This document shows positions 20,271 through 31,328 of a DNA stretch of 64,000 bases, piece after piece. The position numbers were made by a program, and so were the translations under genes. Within the stretch, counting starts at the first letter, position 1. Each line of letters starts with the position of its first letter. Under the pieces are notes generated by a model that saw only the letters and a list, made by a program, of their open reading frames with translations, did no database searches and was not told the origin of the DNA. Location of the stretch: contig NZ_SJPW01000003.1 in NCBI RefSeq assembly GCF_007860125.1, positions 520,764-584,763 on the forward strand, given 5' to 3'. The DNA comes from Rubripirellula tenax. Lineage in GTDB: Bacteria > Planctomycetota > Planctomycetia > Pirellulales > Pirellulaceae.

Positions 20271-21806
20271 ATGGATTTGCATATGTTTCGATTCGTGAAA
20301 CTTTCGGTTCGCTCGACTTTTTTATTCTTGACCACAGCGATGGTATCGCCGCTGTTGGGAGCCGACCCGCCGGCCAAGGTATCGGTCTTGCTGATCGACG
20401 GCCAGAACAATCATAAGTGGAAAGAAACCACGCCGGTGATCAAGCAGTCGTTGGAAGCTTGCGGACGATTCTTGGTCGACGTGGCCACCGCGCCGGACAA
20501 GGGCGCTGACATGGCGACGTTCTCACCGGACTTTTCGTCGTACGACGTTGTCGTTTCAAATTACAACGGTCAACCATGGAGCGAGGCGACAAGTCTTGCG
20601 TTCGAACAATTCGTGGCCAGCGGCAAAGGGTTCGTCAGCATTCACGCGGCCGACAACTCGTTTTCGAAATGGGATGCCTACAACCGCATGATCGGTCTGG
20701 GCGGTTGGGGTGGTCGCAACGAAACCAACGGCCCGTACGTTCGCTGGAAAGAAGACCTCAAACGATTCACTCGTGACGAGTCGCCCGGCCCCGGTGGCTC
20801 GCACGGCAAACGAGTCCCCTTTGCGGTGGTTGTTCGCGATGCCGATCACTCGATCACTCGCGGGTTGCCAGGAACATTCATGCAGACGGCGGACGAACTG
20901 TATGCCAAGCTTCGCGGTCCTGCGCTGAACATGCATGTATTGGCCACTGGATTCAGTGCACCGAAGACGGGCGGCAGCGGTGAACACGAACCTCTATTGA
21001 TGACAGTCCAGTACGGCGACGGTCGCGTCTTTCATACAACGCTTGGACATGACGTCGACGCGATGCAAGGCGTCGCGTTCCAGGTCACCTTGCAGCGAGG
21101 TACCGAGTGGGCCGCGACCGGCGATGTCACGTTGCCCGCAGTCGACGCGGCCACTTTGACGGCCGACGTTGCTGCCGAGCGAGATCCGGGAACAGTGATC
21201 GCTCCGGCAACGGCATCCGAGTTGATCCCGGATTTGTCTGGCAACGATTGGGAAACTTTGTTCAACGGAAAAGATCTGAGTGGTTGGACTCAGAAAAACG
21301 GTACCGCAACTTATCGTGCCGAAGACGATTCGATTGTCGGGAAGACGGCCGAAGGAAGTCCGAACTCGTTCCTGTGCACCGACCGCGTCTATTCGGATTT
21401 CGAGTTGACGTTTGAAGTCATGGGCGACGCGGGGCTCAATAGTGGCGTTCAAATTCGTTCGCTTAGCAAGCCCGATGTCCAGAACGGGCGCGTTCATGGA
21501 CCGCAAGTCGAGATCGAACCGTCGCCGGGCGAGAGCGGATACATCTATAGCGAAGCAACCGGTCGCAGGTGGATCACCACAGAGCGACCGATCGACGATG
21601 CGTTGATCAACGGTCAATGGAACCGTTACATCATTCGCGCTCGTGGCGATCGTTTGCAGACGTGGATCAATGGTCGCCCGATCGCGGATATCCGTGATGC
21701 AGAATCCAGCCGCGAAGGCTTCATCGGGTTGCAAGTCCATTCGGTGCCGAAAGACAGTACGCCGATGCAGGTGCGATGGAAAGACATTCGGATTCGCCCG
21801 CTTTGA
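20271..21806 (+). CDS. ThuA-like domain plus DUF1080 (3-keto-disaccharide hydrolase-type) protein
   Basis: A ~511-aa exported protein: signal peptide in the first ~35 residues, then a ThuA-like glutamine-amidotransferase fold (VSVLLIDGQNNHKWKE, FVSIHAADNSF, TTLGHDVDAM), then a C-terminal DUF1080 lectin-like domain (WETLFNGKDLSGWTQKNG, LNSGVQIRS, NRYIIRARGDRLQTWINGRPI). Such fusions are frequent in planctomycetes and are linked to sugar or glycan processing. Start choice is uncertain between ATG 20271 and ATG 20283. It follows the DUF1501 gene by about 70 bases and may belong to the same transcript. Confidence 0.85.
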   Translation: MDLHMFRFVKLSVRSTFLFLTTAMVSPLLGADPPAKVSVLLIDGQNNHKWKETTPVIKQSLEACGRFLVDVATAPDKGADMATFSPDFSSYDVVVSNYNGQPWSEATSLAFEQFVASGKGFVSIHAADNSFSKWDAYNRMIGLGGWGGRNETNGPYVRWKEDLKRFTRDESPGPGGSHGKRVPFAVVVRDADHSITRGLPGTFMQTADELYAKLRGPALNMHVLATGFSAPKTGGSGEHEPLLMTVQYGDGRVFHTTLGHDVDAMQGVAFQVTLQRGTEWAATGDVTLPAVDAATLTADVAAERDPGTVIAPATASELIPDLSGNDWETLFNGKDLSGWTQKNGTATYRAEDDSIVGKTAEGSPNSFLCTDRVYSDFELTFEVMGDAGLNSGVQIRSLSKPDVQNGRVHGPQVEIEPSPGESGYIYSEATGRRWITTERPIDDALINGQWNRYIIRARGDRLQTWINGRPIADIRDAESSREGFIGLQVHSVPKDSTPMQVRWKDIRIRPL

Positions 21807-22066
21807 CGTGGCCGGTTGGGTAAAGATTGCCGATTGACGCAGATTGCCCGCGGTACGGTCTGGTCCGGTTGTTCAATTGGTGAGAGTTGTCGCACGGGGG
21901 GGGGTCTTACCGAATGGAGACGGACCCAACGGATTTTGATATCGCTCACGCCCAGAATGCGTCAAAACACCGTTCCAGCCCAGTCGATGTCAACGTTGGG
22001 CGACCGTGATTTGTATCCATGGAAGGGTACACCCGAGTCGTCCGGAAATTCTGGGCGTGCCGTTTC

Positions 22067-23920
22067 ATGGAAGAACAGAGCCGAAAAAGTCGCTTGATCA
22101 AGCGATTCACGTTGGCAGCATGGATTGCTGCGACCGCATCACCGTTGAGCGCCAAATCACCGGATGCGAAATCGCCGGACACTTCAGAAGCAGTGGTCGC
22201 CGCAGAGAACGTCGTCAGCCTTCGAAGTCTGTTGTCGAACGGTCCCGGTCCTCAACCCGAGACGATCGCAGTCCCTGTCGCGCCGCCGACACCTTCACCC
22301 AAAGTTTCTTCGCCTAAACGCCGCGAGACTTCGCCCGTCGCCCAGGCAACGCCTAAGTCAATCAAGACGCCTACCAGGCCCGTTGCTTCCATCGGAACGC
22401 CAATTCCAAGCGTCTCGGACATTCGATTGCGTCTCATCGATGTTGCGAAATCGCTGACGATCGATCCTGCTTCATCCACGGACACGCCCGACCCGGCGAA
22501 GCAAGTTGGCGACGAACCGGCCGCTACGCCCGAGAGCATCGCCGAGATTTTGAAGGGTAAGGCTAGCGTTTTGGTTCTGCCACAACGGACGCCGCTCAAG
22601 ACGTCAAGCAATCCGGCTCCGTATGTCAAGCGTTCGACACCGTCGAACTCGTTGACGTCGATGATTCCATCGGCCGCCACGGATCAGCCAAACCGCGAAT
22701 ACAAGCGGCAAGATGATCAAGATGATATCGCGATGACGAAGAAAACTGCCGCAACGACGGCAGCCGCCGGCGCCGTCGACACGCATCCGATCGCAATGGC
22801 TCCGCCGATTGAGTTGCCCAAACCGACGACGACGGAGTTGTTGGAATCCGAATCCATCGAACTTCGTGCCGAGCTGGATGCGAAGTTTGCGAAGCAGCAT
22901 CTGTTCCCGTCCGTCGAAAGCGATCCCGCGGTCACGGCGTCCGCGTCACCGGTACCGATGAACGATTCAATGGCATCAAGCCAATTGTTGCCTCCGCCCG
23001 TCACCAGCACCGACCAAGAAACGACATCAGTCTCGCCGACCGCAATGATTCACGCGAACCGATTGCGAGAACTGTCGCATCGATCGTTGCAGGCTGCGAA
23101 GGACTGTTTGCAGCGTGGTGCTTTGCACTCCGCTAGAAAGTACGCCACCGAATCGCTTCGACAAACCATCGACATGCAGGATATTCGCGACGGCGGCAAC
23201 CGACATGCTCGTCACCTCGACTTAGCGCTCAGCGCGATTCGCGAGTCCGATGACTTTTGCGGCCGCTTTGGCCACGTCGACTCGGAATCGCTGCAGCGGA
23301 TGGTGTCGGTTCACGAAACTGATGTCCTCAAAGAACACGACCTGTCGAACGTTTCTGCGATGCGAGCCTCAGAAGCGTATTTGAGTGTCGCAAAAGACAA
23401 CTTAGTCGCTGCGGCCGGCGATTCGTCGGACGCCTGTGACGCGATGGTGTTGCTAGGGATTCTGGAGAAGCAACTGCAAGACAAGAATCCGACCCACGCA
23501 GGTGCCGTTGCCATCACGCTGCAACATGCTGCATCCGAGATCGCACCCAACAGCGCCCTGGCACGCCAGGAGTTGGGCGTCACGTTCTTGGAACAAGGCT
23601 TAGTTCCACAAGCGGCATTCGCACTTTCGCAAAGTATCCAGCTTCGACCGTCTCGCGTCTCCTATACCCGGCTGTTGGATGCTTCGCGGCGGATGGGTGA
23701 CGCTGAAACGTCCGGCCAGTGCTTGCAGGCACTCAACGATCCCAGCCTGCCAAGCGGTATCGCCGTCAAGACGCTCACGCCGGAAGACTTCGCAGCCAGC
23801 TATCGACCCGATCCGGTCTCGATGCAAGCACCTTCGAAGAAAGCGGCTGCGAGTCCCCCTTCACAAGCTGATACCCCGCGAGTGTCAACACGGTCGTTTT
23901 TTCCATTCGGCCGCCGCTAG
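22067..23920 (+). CDS. Exported low-complexity protein with C-terminal TPR-like region
   Basis: A 617-aa protein from the ATG at 22067 (MEEQSRKSRLIKRFTLAAW), which gives a good signal peptide ending near PLSA; the frame is open 16 codons further upstream. Residues ~30-350 are Pro/Thr/Ser-rich and low complexity with no recognisable domain. Residues ~345-570 are helical and resemble tetratricopeptide repeats (SLQAAKDCLQRGALHSARKYATESL; LGVTFLEQGLVPQAAFALSQSIQL). It immediately precedes a polysaccharide export protein on the same strand, so it may be an envelope scaffold associated with export. Function unknown. Confidence 0.7.
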   Translation: MEEQSRKSRLIKRFTLAAWIAATASPLSAKSPDAKSPDTSEAVVAAENVVSLRSLLSNGPGPQPETIAVPVAPPTPSPKVSSPKRRETSPVAQATPKSIKTPTRPVASIGTPIPSVSDIRLRLIDVAKSLTIDPASSTDTPDPAKQVGDEPAATPESIAEILKGKASVLVLPQRTPLKTSSNPAPYVKRSTPSNSLTSMIPSAATDQPNREYKRQDDQDDIAMTKKTAATTAAAGAVDTHPIAMAPPIELPKPTTTELLESESIELRAELDAKFAKQHLFPSVESDPAVTASASPVPMNDSMASSQLLPPPVTSTDQETTSVSPTAMIHANRLRELSHRSLQAAKDCLQRGALHSARKYATESLRQTIDMQDIRDGGNRHARHLDLALSAIRESDDFCGRFGHVDSESLQRMVSVHETDVLKEHDLSNVSAMRASEAYLSVAKDNLVAAAGDSSDACDAMVLLGILEKQLQDKNPTHAGAVAITLQHAASEIAPNSALARQELGVTFLEQGLVPQAAFALSQSIQLRPSRVSYTRLLDASRRMGDAETSGQCLQALNDPSLPSGIAVKTLTPEDFAASYRPDPVSMQAPSKKAAASPPSQADTPRVSTRSFFPFGRR

Positions 23921-24015
23921 TAGGGTGCGTCCTTAGCGCTAAAACAGTCTACCCAACAATTTGTTCCTTCCCGATGGACCGACCAGCAGCGTCCTGAAAT
24001 TTGCGAGTGATATCC

Positions 24016-25368
24016 ATGGCTATCAATCTTCTCAATCGCTTTGGCGTTCTGCTAATGGCCTGCGCGGTGTTCAGTGGTTCGGCGACGTTGCGAGCCCAGG
24101 ACAGCAGCGATATTCCACCGGCGCCCAAGTCGGCGTTCTCGAATCCCAAGGTGGATCTTGGAAAACCGCATTCGGTATCGGAAACGATTCCGTCGGCACC
24201 ACACTATCCAACCACATCGACACACAAAGTCGAATTTGCTTCGATGCCGATGGGCCCGATCATGACAGATCCCTCGGCCGCCCCATGCCTGAGATGCGTT
24301 GACCGCGGCGCCGACACGATGATTGGTGGTGTGGGAATGAAGTTGGGCATCGGTCCTTGCCCAGGCGGCCATCTATGTTGGCAGTGTCCCTATGACGCTC
24401 CGTTTTCCGTTTACGGTCCGGGCGAATACGCCGGTCCGGCGCGGATGCACCGCATTCCGGAATATCGTTTGCGAACGGGCGACACCATTCAATTGACCTT
24501 CATGGTTTCCGCTCTCACAAGCGAAGGTGACTACCGTTTGGTCGTCGGCGACGAACTGCTGATCGAATCGGAAGCAGACGACGACCTGACCCGTGGGACG
24601 CTTGAAAAAGGTTTGCGGATTCAACCCGACGGAACGATCACACTGCGATTGATCGGCCAGGTCCACGCAGCAGGCCAAACGATCAATCAACTACGCGAAG
24701 TTCTGGAACGAAAGTACGTCGAGTACTATCCTGAGCCTTCCATCGATGTGACGCCCGTCAATACGGGTTCGGCTGCTCGTCAGGTTCGTGAAGCGATCAG
24801 CGGCGTCGGTGGTTTCGATCCCCAACAAATCCAGCAAACATTGACGCCGTCGGGCGAAATTCGATTGCCAAAAATTGGTAGCGTTCAAGCTCAAGGACTC
24901 ACGCTCGACGAATTGAAGCAAGAAATCAATCTGCGCTATGATCAAGCCGTTGGCGGATTGGAAGTCGAACCATCGTTGACTGCGCAGGCACCGCACAACG
25001 TGTTCGTGTTGGGCGAAGTCGGCCAGCCTGGACGATTCGAGATGAACAACACGCCGACAACTGTGCTGGGTGCGATCGCCATGGCCGGTGGACACCGAAC
25101 GGGTGCGAACCTGCGTCAAGTCGTCATTTTCCGCCGCGGCGAAAACTGGGAATTGGTTTCAACGGTCTTGGATCTGCGAGGCGCCATCCTGGGCCGCGAG
25201 GCTCATCCTTGCGACGAAATTTGGGTGCGTGACGGCGACGTCATCATTCTGCCGAGCACACCGATTCGGTTGTTCGACAATTTCGTTCGCCAAGTGTTCA
25301 CCGAAGGCCTGTACGGAATCTTGCCGGTGTCCGGTGCATACAACTTCGGTGGCAGTTTCAACAACTAG
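24016..25368 (+). CDS. Polysaccharide export protein (Wza/PES family, SLBB domains)
   Basis: A 450-aa exported protein. After a signal peptide ([21 protein letters not shown]...RAQD), a Poly_export domain begins near [13 protein letters not shown] and continues through [10 protein letters not shown] and [22 protein letters not shown] second repeat follows ([24 protein letters not shown]), then an SLBB-type segment ([15 protein letters not shown]). These proteins form or gate the outer-membrane channel for exopolysaccharide. There is no lipobox. The stop TAG shares the palindrome CTAG with the stop of the convergent gene. No Wzc-like kinase is adjacent. Confidence 0.85.
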   Translation: MAINLLNRFGVLLMACAVFSGSATLRAQDSSDIPPAPKSAFSNPKVDLGKPHSVSETIPSAPHYPTTSTHKVEFASMPMGPIMTDPSAAPCLRCVDRGADTMIGGVGMKLGIGPCPGGHLCWQCPYDAPFSVYGPGEYAGPARMHRIPEYRLRTGDTIQLTFMVSALTSEGDYRLVVGDELLIESEADDDLTRGTLEKGLRIQPDGTITLRLIGQVHAAGQTINQLREVLERKYVEYYPEPSIDVTPVNTGSAARQVREAISGVGGFDPQQIQQTLTPSGEIRLPKIGSVQAQGLTLDELKQEINLRYDQAVGGLEVEPSLTAQAPHNVFVLGEVGQPGRFEMNNTPTTVLGAIAMAGGHRTGANLRQVVIFRRGENWELVSTVLDLRGAILGREAHPCDEIWVRDGDVIILPSTPIRLFDNFVRQVFTEGLYGILPVSGAYNFGGSFNN

Positions 25369-26654
25369 CCTTGGCGGATGATGGCTTCAGCGACACGGAT
25401 GCCACTGTTCATGGCTCCGTGGATGCTGGGCGTTTCACAGTGATCGCCACAAACCATCACACCTTTGGGGCCACCGTAGTCGGCCGCTTGAATCGATCGT
25501 TGCACCGGTTCAAGCGAGCGGCGGGGAAGTCCGTAAGGAACTTGATAGACTGCCAATCGATTCCATCGATTGACGGGCGACCCGAACCATCGTCGAAGTT
25601 GGTCACGGACGGCCAAGTCAATGGCGTCAACGTCATTGCGGTCTACGTAGTCACTGTCCATGCGATCGCGGGCAGGTCCGACACTTACCGAGACCAAAGC
25701 TTTGCCACCGGGTGAGTATTCCGGCGCGACATCGGAAAGGACCACCGCCGATTGAACAGGCCCCGGTTCGTCACCGCGAATCATCAGCAATTGGCGGTCG
25801 TCGGGTGACTGTTCGGCGGTGTAGTACAGATTGGTGGTTTGGTTCCACGCTGTGTCGATGTCGTTGTTGCCAAAAAGTCGCGCGGCGGTCGTACTTTCCG
25901 TCGCCACGATGATCTGTCGAGCTTGAAGTTGGTCGCCGCTAGAAAGATGCACGCGACTTTCGTCTAAAGCAGTGACGCTCTGTTGCAGCCGAACGGTTCC
26001 TCGCGGTAAACGGTCCGACAATTGTCGAGGAATCGCGCCCATGCCATCAGCCGGCACGGCAACCTTGCCTTCGGCGAACATACGGAACACAAACTCGAAC
26101 AATCGACTGGATTGGCTCAGTGTTTCGTCCAAAAACACACCGCCGATGAATGGTCGAAAGAAGCCTTCGATCATCGAATTTGAAAATCCCGCCTCGGTCA
26201 AATAGTCGATCGTTGCTTGATCGTCGCGATGGTAAAGATCATTCAGGGTTCCGGCACGCGATCGGCTGCGGACTTTGGCGATGCGAAGTTTGTCACCCAG
26301 CGTACCGACGGGATTCGTCGCTGTGGCGATTGCATGCCGGGGCCGCCGCCACGGGTCGCTCAGCACATGAAATCGGCCTGATTGGCGAATCAGCGCTCCA
26401 GGCTCGAAATACCGAAGTCGCAAGGCGTCATAGTCGAGCATGCGTTGGCACGCCGGATAGGCGGTCAACAGGATTTGGAATCCGTGGTCCATAGTGAATC
26501 CGTCCACGACATCGGTTCGTACACGTCCACCGACACGTTCGGTCGCTTCCAATAGCGTGACGCTGCGACCCGCTTCGGTCAGCAATGCGGCACAGGTCAG
26601 TCCTGCTAATCCGCCGCCGACGATGACGACGTCAAGATTCTCGTTTGATTCCAT
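25365..26654 (-). CDS. FAD-dependent amine-oxidase-like oxidoreductase
   Basis: A 429-aa flavoprotein with an N-terminal FAD motif [21 protein letters not shown] and following [20 protein letters not shown], the GG-doublet pattern of the amine oxidase/protoporphyrinogen oxidase/phytoene desaturase superfamily. The C terminus has [21 protein letters not shown], the usual FAD-closing motif. The substrate is unknown. The ATG at 26654 is preferred; a TTG at 26678 would overlap the upstream beta-CASP gene. It probably forms an operon with that gene. Confidence 0.8.
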   Translation of the reverse strand: MESNENLDVVIVGGGLAGLTCAALLTEAGRSVTLLEATERVGGRVRTDVVDGFTMDHGFQILLTAYPACQRMLDYDALRLRYFEPGALIRQSGRFHVLSDPWRRPRHAIATATNPVGTLGDKLRIAKVRSRSRAGTLNDLYHRDDQATIDYLTEAGFSNSMIEGFFRPFIGGVFLDETLSQSSRLFEFVFRMFAEGKVAVPADGMGAIPRQLSDRLPRGTVRLQQSVTALDESRVHLSSGDQLQARQIIVATESTTAARLFGNNDIDTAWNQTTNLYYTAEQSPDDRQLLMIRGDEPGPVQSAVVLSDVAPEYSPGGKALVSVSVGPARDRMDSDYVDRNDVDAIDLAVRDQLRRWFGSPVNRWNRLAVYQVPYGLPRRSLEPVQRSIQAADYGGPKGVMVCGDHCETPSIHGAMNSGIRVAEAIIRQG

Positions 26655-26674
26655 GTTCTCGTTATCGATCAGGT

Positions 26675-28009
26675 TCAAATGATGTTGTAGCCTCGCTCGG
26701 TCAATTGCTCGGCCAAAATTTGTTTGGGTTGATAATCGCCGTGTACCAGCCGTATCTGTTGGGGTGGTTCCGATATGGACTGGACGAACCGTATCAATCC
26801 GGCTTGGTCGGCATGAGCCGAGTAGCCGTGAATTTGATGAACCTTTGCATGGACATCATAACGTCGACCATCCAACCGAACCCAATCGCTGCCGCGGCGG
26901 ATATTGTTTCCGGGCGTCCCGCCGGCTTGGTAACCGACAAAGACGATGTCGGTCTTTGGGTTGCCAATGAACTGCTTCAAGTAATTGACCACGCGCCCGC
27001 CCGTGCACATGCCGCTACCCGCAATCACGATCGCTGGCAGTTGTCGGTCCGATAAGTAGTTGACGATGTCTCGGTGTTCGCGGTGATTGCCGACGGTGGT
27101 CAAGTTTTCAAAAACGAGCGGTTGATCGTCGGTGGTCAACAACTTTTGGGCCTCGATGCCCCAGTACTCTTGCAGGCTCTTGTAGATGCTGGTGAAACGT
27201 GAAGCCAGGGGAGAGTCGACGATGACGTCGACTTGTTTCATCAGCGAACGCGATTCGGTGGCCTGGATGCGCTCGAAGATTCCATTCATTTCGTAAAGCA
27301 GCGATTGGGTGCGTCCGAGACTGAAAGCAGGGATGATGGTGACGTGTTTGTCTTCAAGCGTTTTGCGAAGGAGGTCTTCGAGCGTTTTTTGCCGGTCTTC
27401 CGTCGTCGGATGCAAACGGTCGCCGTAGGTACTTTCCATCACCAACAAGTCGGCTCGCTCGAGCGTCGCCGGAGCTCGTAACAAGGGATCGTTGCCGCTG
27501 CCAAGATCGCCAGAAAAAACGACGCGTTTTCCGTCGGGAAGCTCAACCTCGAACATGGTCGAACCGAGCACGTGTCCGGCAGGCAGCAAGCGAATTTTGA
27601 CTCCACCGGGAATCTCCTGCCAAACTCTGTAAGGAAGCGGTCGCAACAGTTGACCGATCTTGCTTTGGAATCGCTTGATCAAATTCCGCGACCGTGTGAA
27701 TCCGATCTTTAGTGAGTCCTCCATCACCAGCGGCAATAACTTCGCGGTCGGAAAGCTGCAATAGATTGGTTGGTCGAATCCCGCCGCGATCAAGTACGGC
27801 AACCGCCCGACGTGATCGACGTGAACGTGGGTCAACAGCATCCCGACAATGCCGCGGATCGAAAAATTGATCTCGGGATTGGGATTCGCGCGGGCGTCGT
27901 CGCCCTGAAAAATGCCGCAGTCGACCAGCAAGCTTTGGTCTTTCTCCCAAAACAATTGGTGGCACGATCCCGTGACGCCTTCATGTGCTCCGTGATGTAC
28001 CAGTTTCAT
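26675..28009 (-). CDS. MBL-fold beta-CASP RNA-processing metallohydrolase
   Basis: A 444-aa metallo-beta-lactamase/beta-CASP protein of the CPSF73/Ysh1-like bacterial group. Zinc motif II is HVHVDH (His61, His63, Asp65, His66), motif III lies in [11 protein letters not shown], motif IV in [10 protein letters not shown], with beta-CASP motifs in [21 protein letters not shown] and [17 protein letters not shown]. Family members are RNA endo/exonucleases. No DNA-repair context is present, so RNA processing is the best guess. Located upstream of the flavoprotein gene. Confidence 0.88.
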   Translation of the reverse strand: MKLVHHGAHEGVTGSCHQLFWEKDQSLLVDCGIFQGDDARANPNPEINFSIRGIVGMLLTHVHVDHVGRLPYLIAAGFDQPIYCSFPTAKLLPLVMEDSLKIGFTRSRNLIKRFQSKIGQLLRPLPYRVWQEIPGGVKIRLLPAGHVLGSTMFEVELPDGKRVVFSGDLGSGNDPLLRAPATLERADLLVMESTYGDRLHPTTEDRQKTLEDLLRKTLEDKHVTIIPAFSLGRTQSLLYEMNGIFERIQATESRSLMKQVDVIVDSPLASRFTSIYKSLQEYWGIEAQKLLTTDDQPLVFENLTTVGNHREHRDIVNYLSDRQLPAIVIAGSGMCTGGRVVNYLKQFIGNPKTDIVFVGYQAGGTPGNNIRRGSDWVRLDGRRYDVHAKVHQIHGYSAHADQAGLIRFVQSISEPPQQIRLVHGDYQPKQILAEQLTERGYNII

Positions 28010-28225
28010 GAGAACGGCCTGGGAAACAGGGCGGATGGGATGCGAGTGTCACGATCGTCACAAATTAACACCGAGGGCGACTTGTGCCGACCGGGCGATG
28101 CCTGGGCTATCGGACGCGATGACCAGACGTGTCAGGGGGCAGGGCGATCAATGGTGTGTTGCCGGCTATGAAACCGCTCACCATACCACTGCTCAATCAT
28201 CCCTCTATCAGAAGAGAATACGAAG

Positions 28226-28549
28226 ATGGCCAAATTCTATGTTCAATCGGGTACCGTCCGCATCATCGTCCAAGCCGAATCGAGTCGAAAGGCTGCGTTG
28301 TGGGCGGTACACCAAACGATGCAACAAGTGCTGCCAACCGCTGACGACGCCGATCAAACGCCGACCAGCAAAAGCGAAAAGGCGAACACTCAAGGATTTG
28401 CCGTCTTGGCGTCCAAGGTCACCGTCAGCGAAAGAGGTTTCGACCGAAACGATGCCTCGACGATGTCCACGATCGAAGTCGTTGCCGAATGGAATCAGAT
28501 GGTCACAACGCTAGACCGATTGGAAAGAATGCTCTACCAAGCGGCATGA
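28226..28549 (+). CDS. Small hypothetical protein, 107 aa
   Basis: A 107-aa soluble acidic/polar protein (MAKFYVQSGTVRIIVQAES). The first ~30 residues suggest a beta-beta-alpha element (FYVQSGTVRIIVQAESSRKAALWAVHQTM), residues ~40-55 are a polar linker, and the C-terminal helix is EWNQMVTTLDRLERML. The reading frame has clear codon bias for its strand and is free-standing with ~216 bases upstream and ~223 downstream. I do not recognise the family. Confidence 0.65.
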   Translation: MAKFYVQSGTVRIIVQAESSRKAALWAVHQTMQQVLPTADDADQTPTSKSEKANTQGFAVLASKVTVSERGFDRNDASTMSTIEVVAEWNQMVTTLDRLERMLYQAA

Positions 28550-28772
28550 TTCCAGCCGTAGCGTCGTACCCGTCACTCTTAAAGTGATGGCAACTGGGGG
28601 TAGCAAGTTCGTCTTGCTTGGCGTTTCGAAACTTCGGTAGAGTCCCGCCGGGTGACGCTGCGCCATGATGGCTTGTCTCCCGAACGTCCCACCCCAATGC
28701 CGTCTGAGTTGCTAACCGCCTCGGTTTTGCAAGCATCTCGACTGGCGGTCCCTCCGCTTTGAACGTGAATCT

Positions 28773-30074
28773 ATGAAACCATTGAAACTTGATCGCAGGA
28801 TCATTGTGGCCTTGGCTGCGCTGTTCACTTTCCTAGGTTACCAACCCCTCTGGGCCGACCCTTCGAGCAAGCGGGTACGCAATGCTGGCATTGATTCGAC
28901 CGGTACGACCTTCGTATCCAGTAACGCCAATATCTCGATCACTAGTGAGTTTCCCGGCGGCCGAATGAACCGCTGCGATCAAATCAGCGATCAAAAATTC
29001 TCGATCACCATCAAACCCGAACGAAACCGAATCAACGATAGCGCGTGGTACGCGTTCCGCGTTGACTCGATCGATCAAGACGAAGTCACCATTCGCTTGA
29101 ACTACGTGGGTGGCACCCATCGCTACGATCCGAAGGTCAGCCGCGACGGAAAAACTTGGAAGGCGACACCGGAATTGGTGACTCGTCGGCACCCACTCGG
29201 TCGCGAAGTCGAGTTGACGATACCTCTAGATGGCAAACCGATTTGGGTCGCCGGTCAAGAACTGCTCGACGACAGCGCACTTGAAGACTGGACACAACAA
29301 CTGAGCGAGCGAGCGCACGTTCAACGCAGCGTCATTGGCGAATCCGTTCAAGGCCGACCGCTGCACCGGATCGACATCACCGAATCGGAAAACCCCGATT
29401 ACGTGTTCATCATCGCTCGGCAACATCCGCCCGAAGTATCTGGCGCGATCGGCATGATGCACTTCGTTGAAGCGATCGCAAGTGACACCGAAATCAGCAA
29501 ACAATTTCGCAACCGTTATTCGGCGGTTGTCGTCCCGATGGTCAACCCTGATGGGGTTGCGCACGGACACTGGCGATGCAACGCCAATGGCGTCGACTTG
29601 AACCGCGACTGGGCGCATTTTACGCAACCCGAAACCCGTGCCGTCGTAGATCAACTATTGAAGTGTCGCAAAGTACAAGACAACAGCGATGCAGGTCAGC
29701 GATTGAGTCTGTTCATCGATTTTCACAGCACATTCGATGACGTGTTTTATACCAATCCACAGAAATCCGATTTGTATCCGACAGGGTTCACCGAAAATTG
29801 GCTCGGCGCCATTCAGGGACGCTTTCCCAAGTACGCGGTTCAGCAAGTCGAAAACCACAATGCCGACCGATCGACCAGCAAGGCTTGGGTTGCCGGAACT
29901 CTTGGTGTCACCGCGATCACGTACGAATTCGGCGACGAGACAGATCGGAAGACCATTCGATCCGTAGCCACCGGTGCTGCTGAAGAGATGATGCGGTTAT
30001 TGGTCGACCTGCCCACCGAAACAAGCAAGCCCGAACGAGTCGCCGTAAAGGCGAACGCGCCTGCCAACTTCTAG
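28773..30074 (+). CDS. M14-family zinc carboxypeptidase, exported
   Basis: A 433-aa protein with a signal peptide (residues ~1-29, ending WADP). After an N-terminal beta-sandwich like that of cytosolic carboxypeptidases (EFPGGRMNRCDQ... LNYVGGTHRYDPKVS), a peptidase M14 domain follows with all catalytic residues: HPPE (His218, Glu221), the arginine region VDLNRDW, third ligand DFHSTF (His318), and general base YEFGDE (Glu385). It removes C-terminal residues from peptides, probably in the periplasm. The combination of N-domain and M14 is that of AGBL/CCP-type enzymes. Confidence 0.87.
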   Translation: MKPLKLDRRIIVALAALFTFLGYQPLWADPSSKRVRNAGIDSTGTTFVSSNANISITSEFPGGRMNRCDQISDQKFSITIKPERNRINDSAWYAFRVDSIDQDEVTIRLNYVGGTHRYDPKVSRDGKTWKATPELVTRRHPLGREVELTIPLDGKPIWVAGQELLDDSALEDWTQQLSERAHVQRSVIGESVQGRPLHRIDITESENPDYVFIIARQHPPEVSGAIGMMHFVEAIASDTEISKQFRNRYSAVVVPMVNPDGVAHGHWRCNANGVDLNRDWAHFTQPETRAVVDQLLKCRKVQDNSDAGQRLSLFIDFHSTFDDVFYTNPQKSDLYPTGFTENWLGAIQGRFPKYAVQQVENHNADRSTSKAWVAGTLGVTAITYEFGDETDRKTIRSVATGAAEEMMRLLVDLPTETSKPERVAVKANAPANF

Positions 30075-30086
30075 GGTCTTCTGCGG

Positions 30087-31328
30087 TCACTCAAAACAAT
30101 AGACCGTTTCTTTCGCACGGATGATCAATCGTCCGTCCGCGATGGCGGGTGACCCGAGGACTCCGTCGTCGAGCGTGACTTCCGAGACGACTTCGGCCGT
30201 ATCGCCCTGGTCTTCGACGACCACTCCGTTGCCCGCCTGATCGAACGCATAGATTCGCTTGCCGGCGATCACTGGCGTGGCCCATCCGCTGCCGATGGAG
30301 CCGAGTCGTTCTTGCCATCGCATTTCGCCGTCACCCAAAGTGCCGCCAACCAGCACCGATCCCTTCAAGGCGTAAACACGGTCTTCGTTCGCGACGACCG
30401 ATGCATTGCGGGGACTGAACTTTCCGCTTCGCCATGCTTCGGCGGGCGTGTTGTCCTTGTCATCGCTGGTCGATGCGGCATCGCTGCCGACAAGATCTAG
30501 GACCAACAAGTCATCGCCGGGCAACATCAACAGCCCGCCACTGGAAGTCGGCGATGGAATGGTTGCTCTGCCCTCATCGATCGTCCAGCTTGTTGCGCCC
30601 GTTCCCGGATGTACCGCCAACACACTTTCGCTGCTTTGCAAAACCACTTCCTGGCTTCCATCGCCGCGAGTGATCAACAGCGGTGACGACCAGTTCGAAC
30701 TTTTGGGACGATCGATGCGCCAACGCGTGACGCCGGTTTGCAAGTCGATTCCCATCGCGAAGGATTCACCTTTGGATTCGACTTGAACGACAACGACGTC
30801 ACCGGCAATGATCGGCGAGGAGGCCATGCCCACGTCGTTGCCCGCTTTGGGGCTTTCAAATCCGAGCCCGCGATACCATTGAAGTTCGCCTTGGGTGTTC
30901 AAGCAAACCAAGTCGTTGCTGCTGAAGAACGCGACGATGCGGTTTCCGTCGCTGGCCGGCGTCGGTGCAGCGTTCGCACTCGATTCGTGACAGAACGGGC
31001 GACCGGTCGCATCGAACGACTGTTCCCACATCGTCGTACCCGATTTCAGATCCAACGAAGTGACGAAGATCTTCTCGCCATCGGGACCCGCGGAACTTGT
31101 CGTGATGACCTGGCCGTCGACAATGATCGGACCGGCAACGCTTTTGCCCGGCATCGACGCGCGCCAAGCCAAGTTGCCGGACTCGCTGTTGTCGAGTTTC
31201 GCTGGGCCGACGGCGACACCGCCGCTGCCATCGCCACGAAACGCCAGCCAGTCGTCGCCGACCGCGCGGATCGATGAACACAGCACCGTCGAAGTAAGCA
31301 GGATCGTAAGGATTCGTTTAGTTGCCAC
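30087..31328 (-). CDS. Exported PQQ-like beta-propeller protein
   Basis: A 413-aa protein with a signal peptide (MATKRILTILLTSTVLCSSIRAVGDDW) followed by repeated PQQ-type blades (DWLAFRGDGSGGV, SGTTMWEQSFD, LNTQGELQWYRGLGFE, DLQTGVTRWRIDR, GDGEMRWQERLG). No catalytic calcium/PQQ ligands are evident, so it is probably a binding or scaffold propeller (BamB/PQQ-like). The start is GTG at 31328. It overlaps the end of the upstream gene by 11 bases, indicating co-translation. Confidence 0.82.
   Translation of the reverse strand: MATKRILTILLTSTVLCSSIRAVGDDWLAFRGDGSGGVAVGPAKLDNSESGNLAWRASMPGKSVAGPIIVDGQVITTSSAGPDGEKIFVTSLDLKSGTTMWEQSFDATGRPFCHESSANAAPTPASDGNRIVAFFSSNDLVCLNTQGELQWYRGLGFESPKAGNDVGMASSPIIAGDVVVVQVESKGESFAMGIDLQTGVTRWRIDRPKSSNWSSPLLITRGDGSQEVVLQSSESVLAVHPGTGATSWTIDEGRATIPSPTSSGGLLMLPGDDLLVLDLVGSDAASTSDDKDNTPAEAWRSGKFSPRNASVVANEDRVYALKGSVLVGGTLGDGEMRWQERLGSIGSGWATPVIAGKRIYAFDQAGNGVVVEDQGDTAEVVSEVTLDDGVLGSPAIADGRLIIRAKETVYCFE

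Noticed and set aside
15400-21806. Treating PSD1-DUF1501-ThuA/DUF1080 genes as a novel system.
   Set aside because: This arrangement is a known and very common planctomycete gene neighbourhood, though its function is unsettled.
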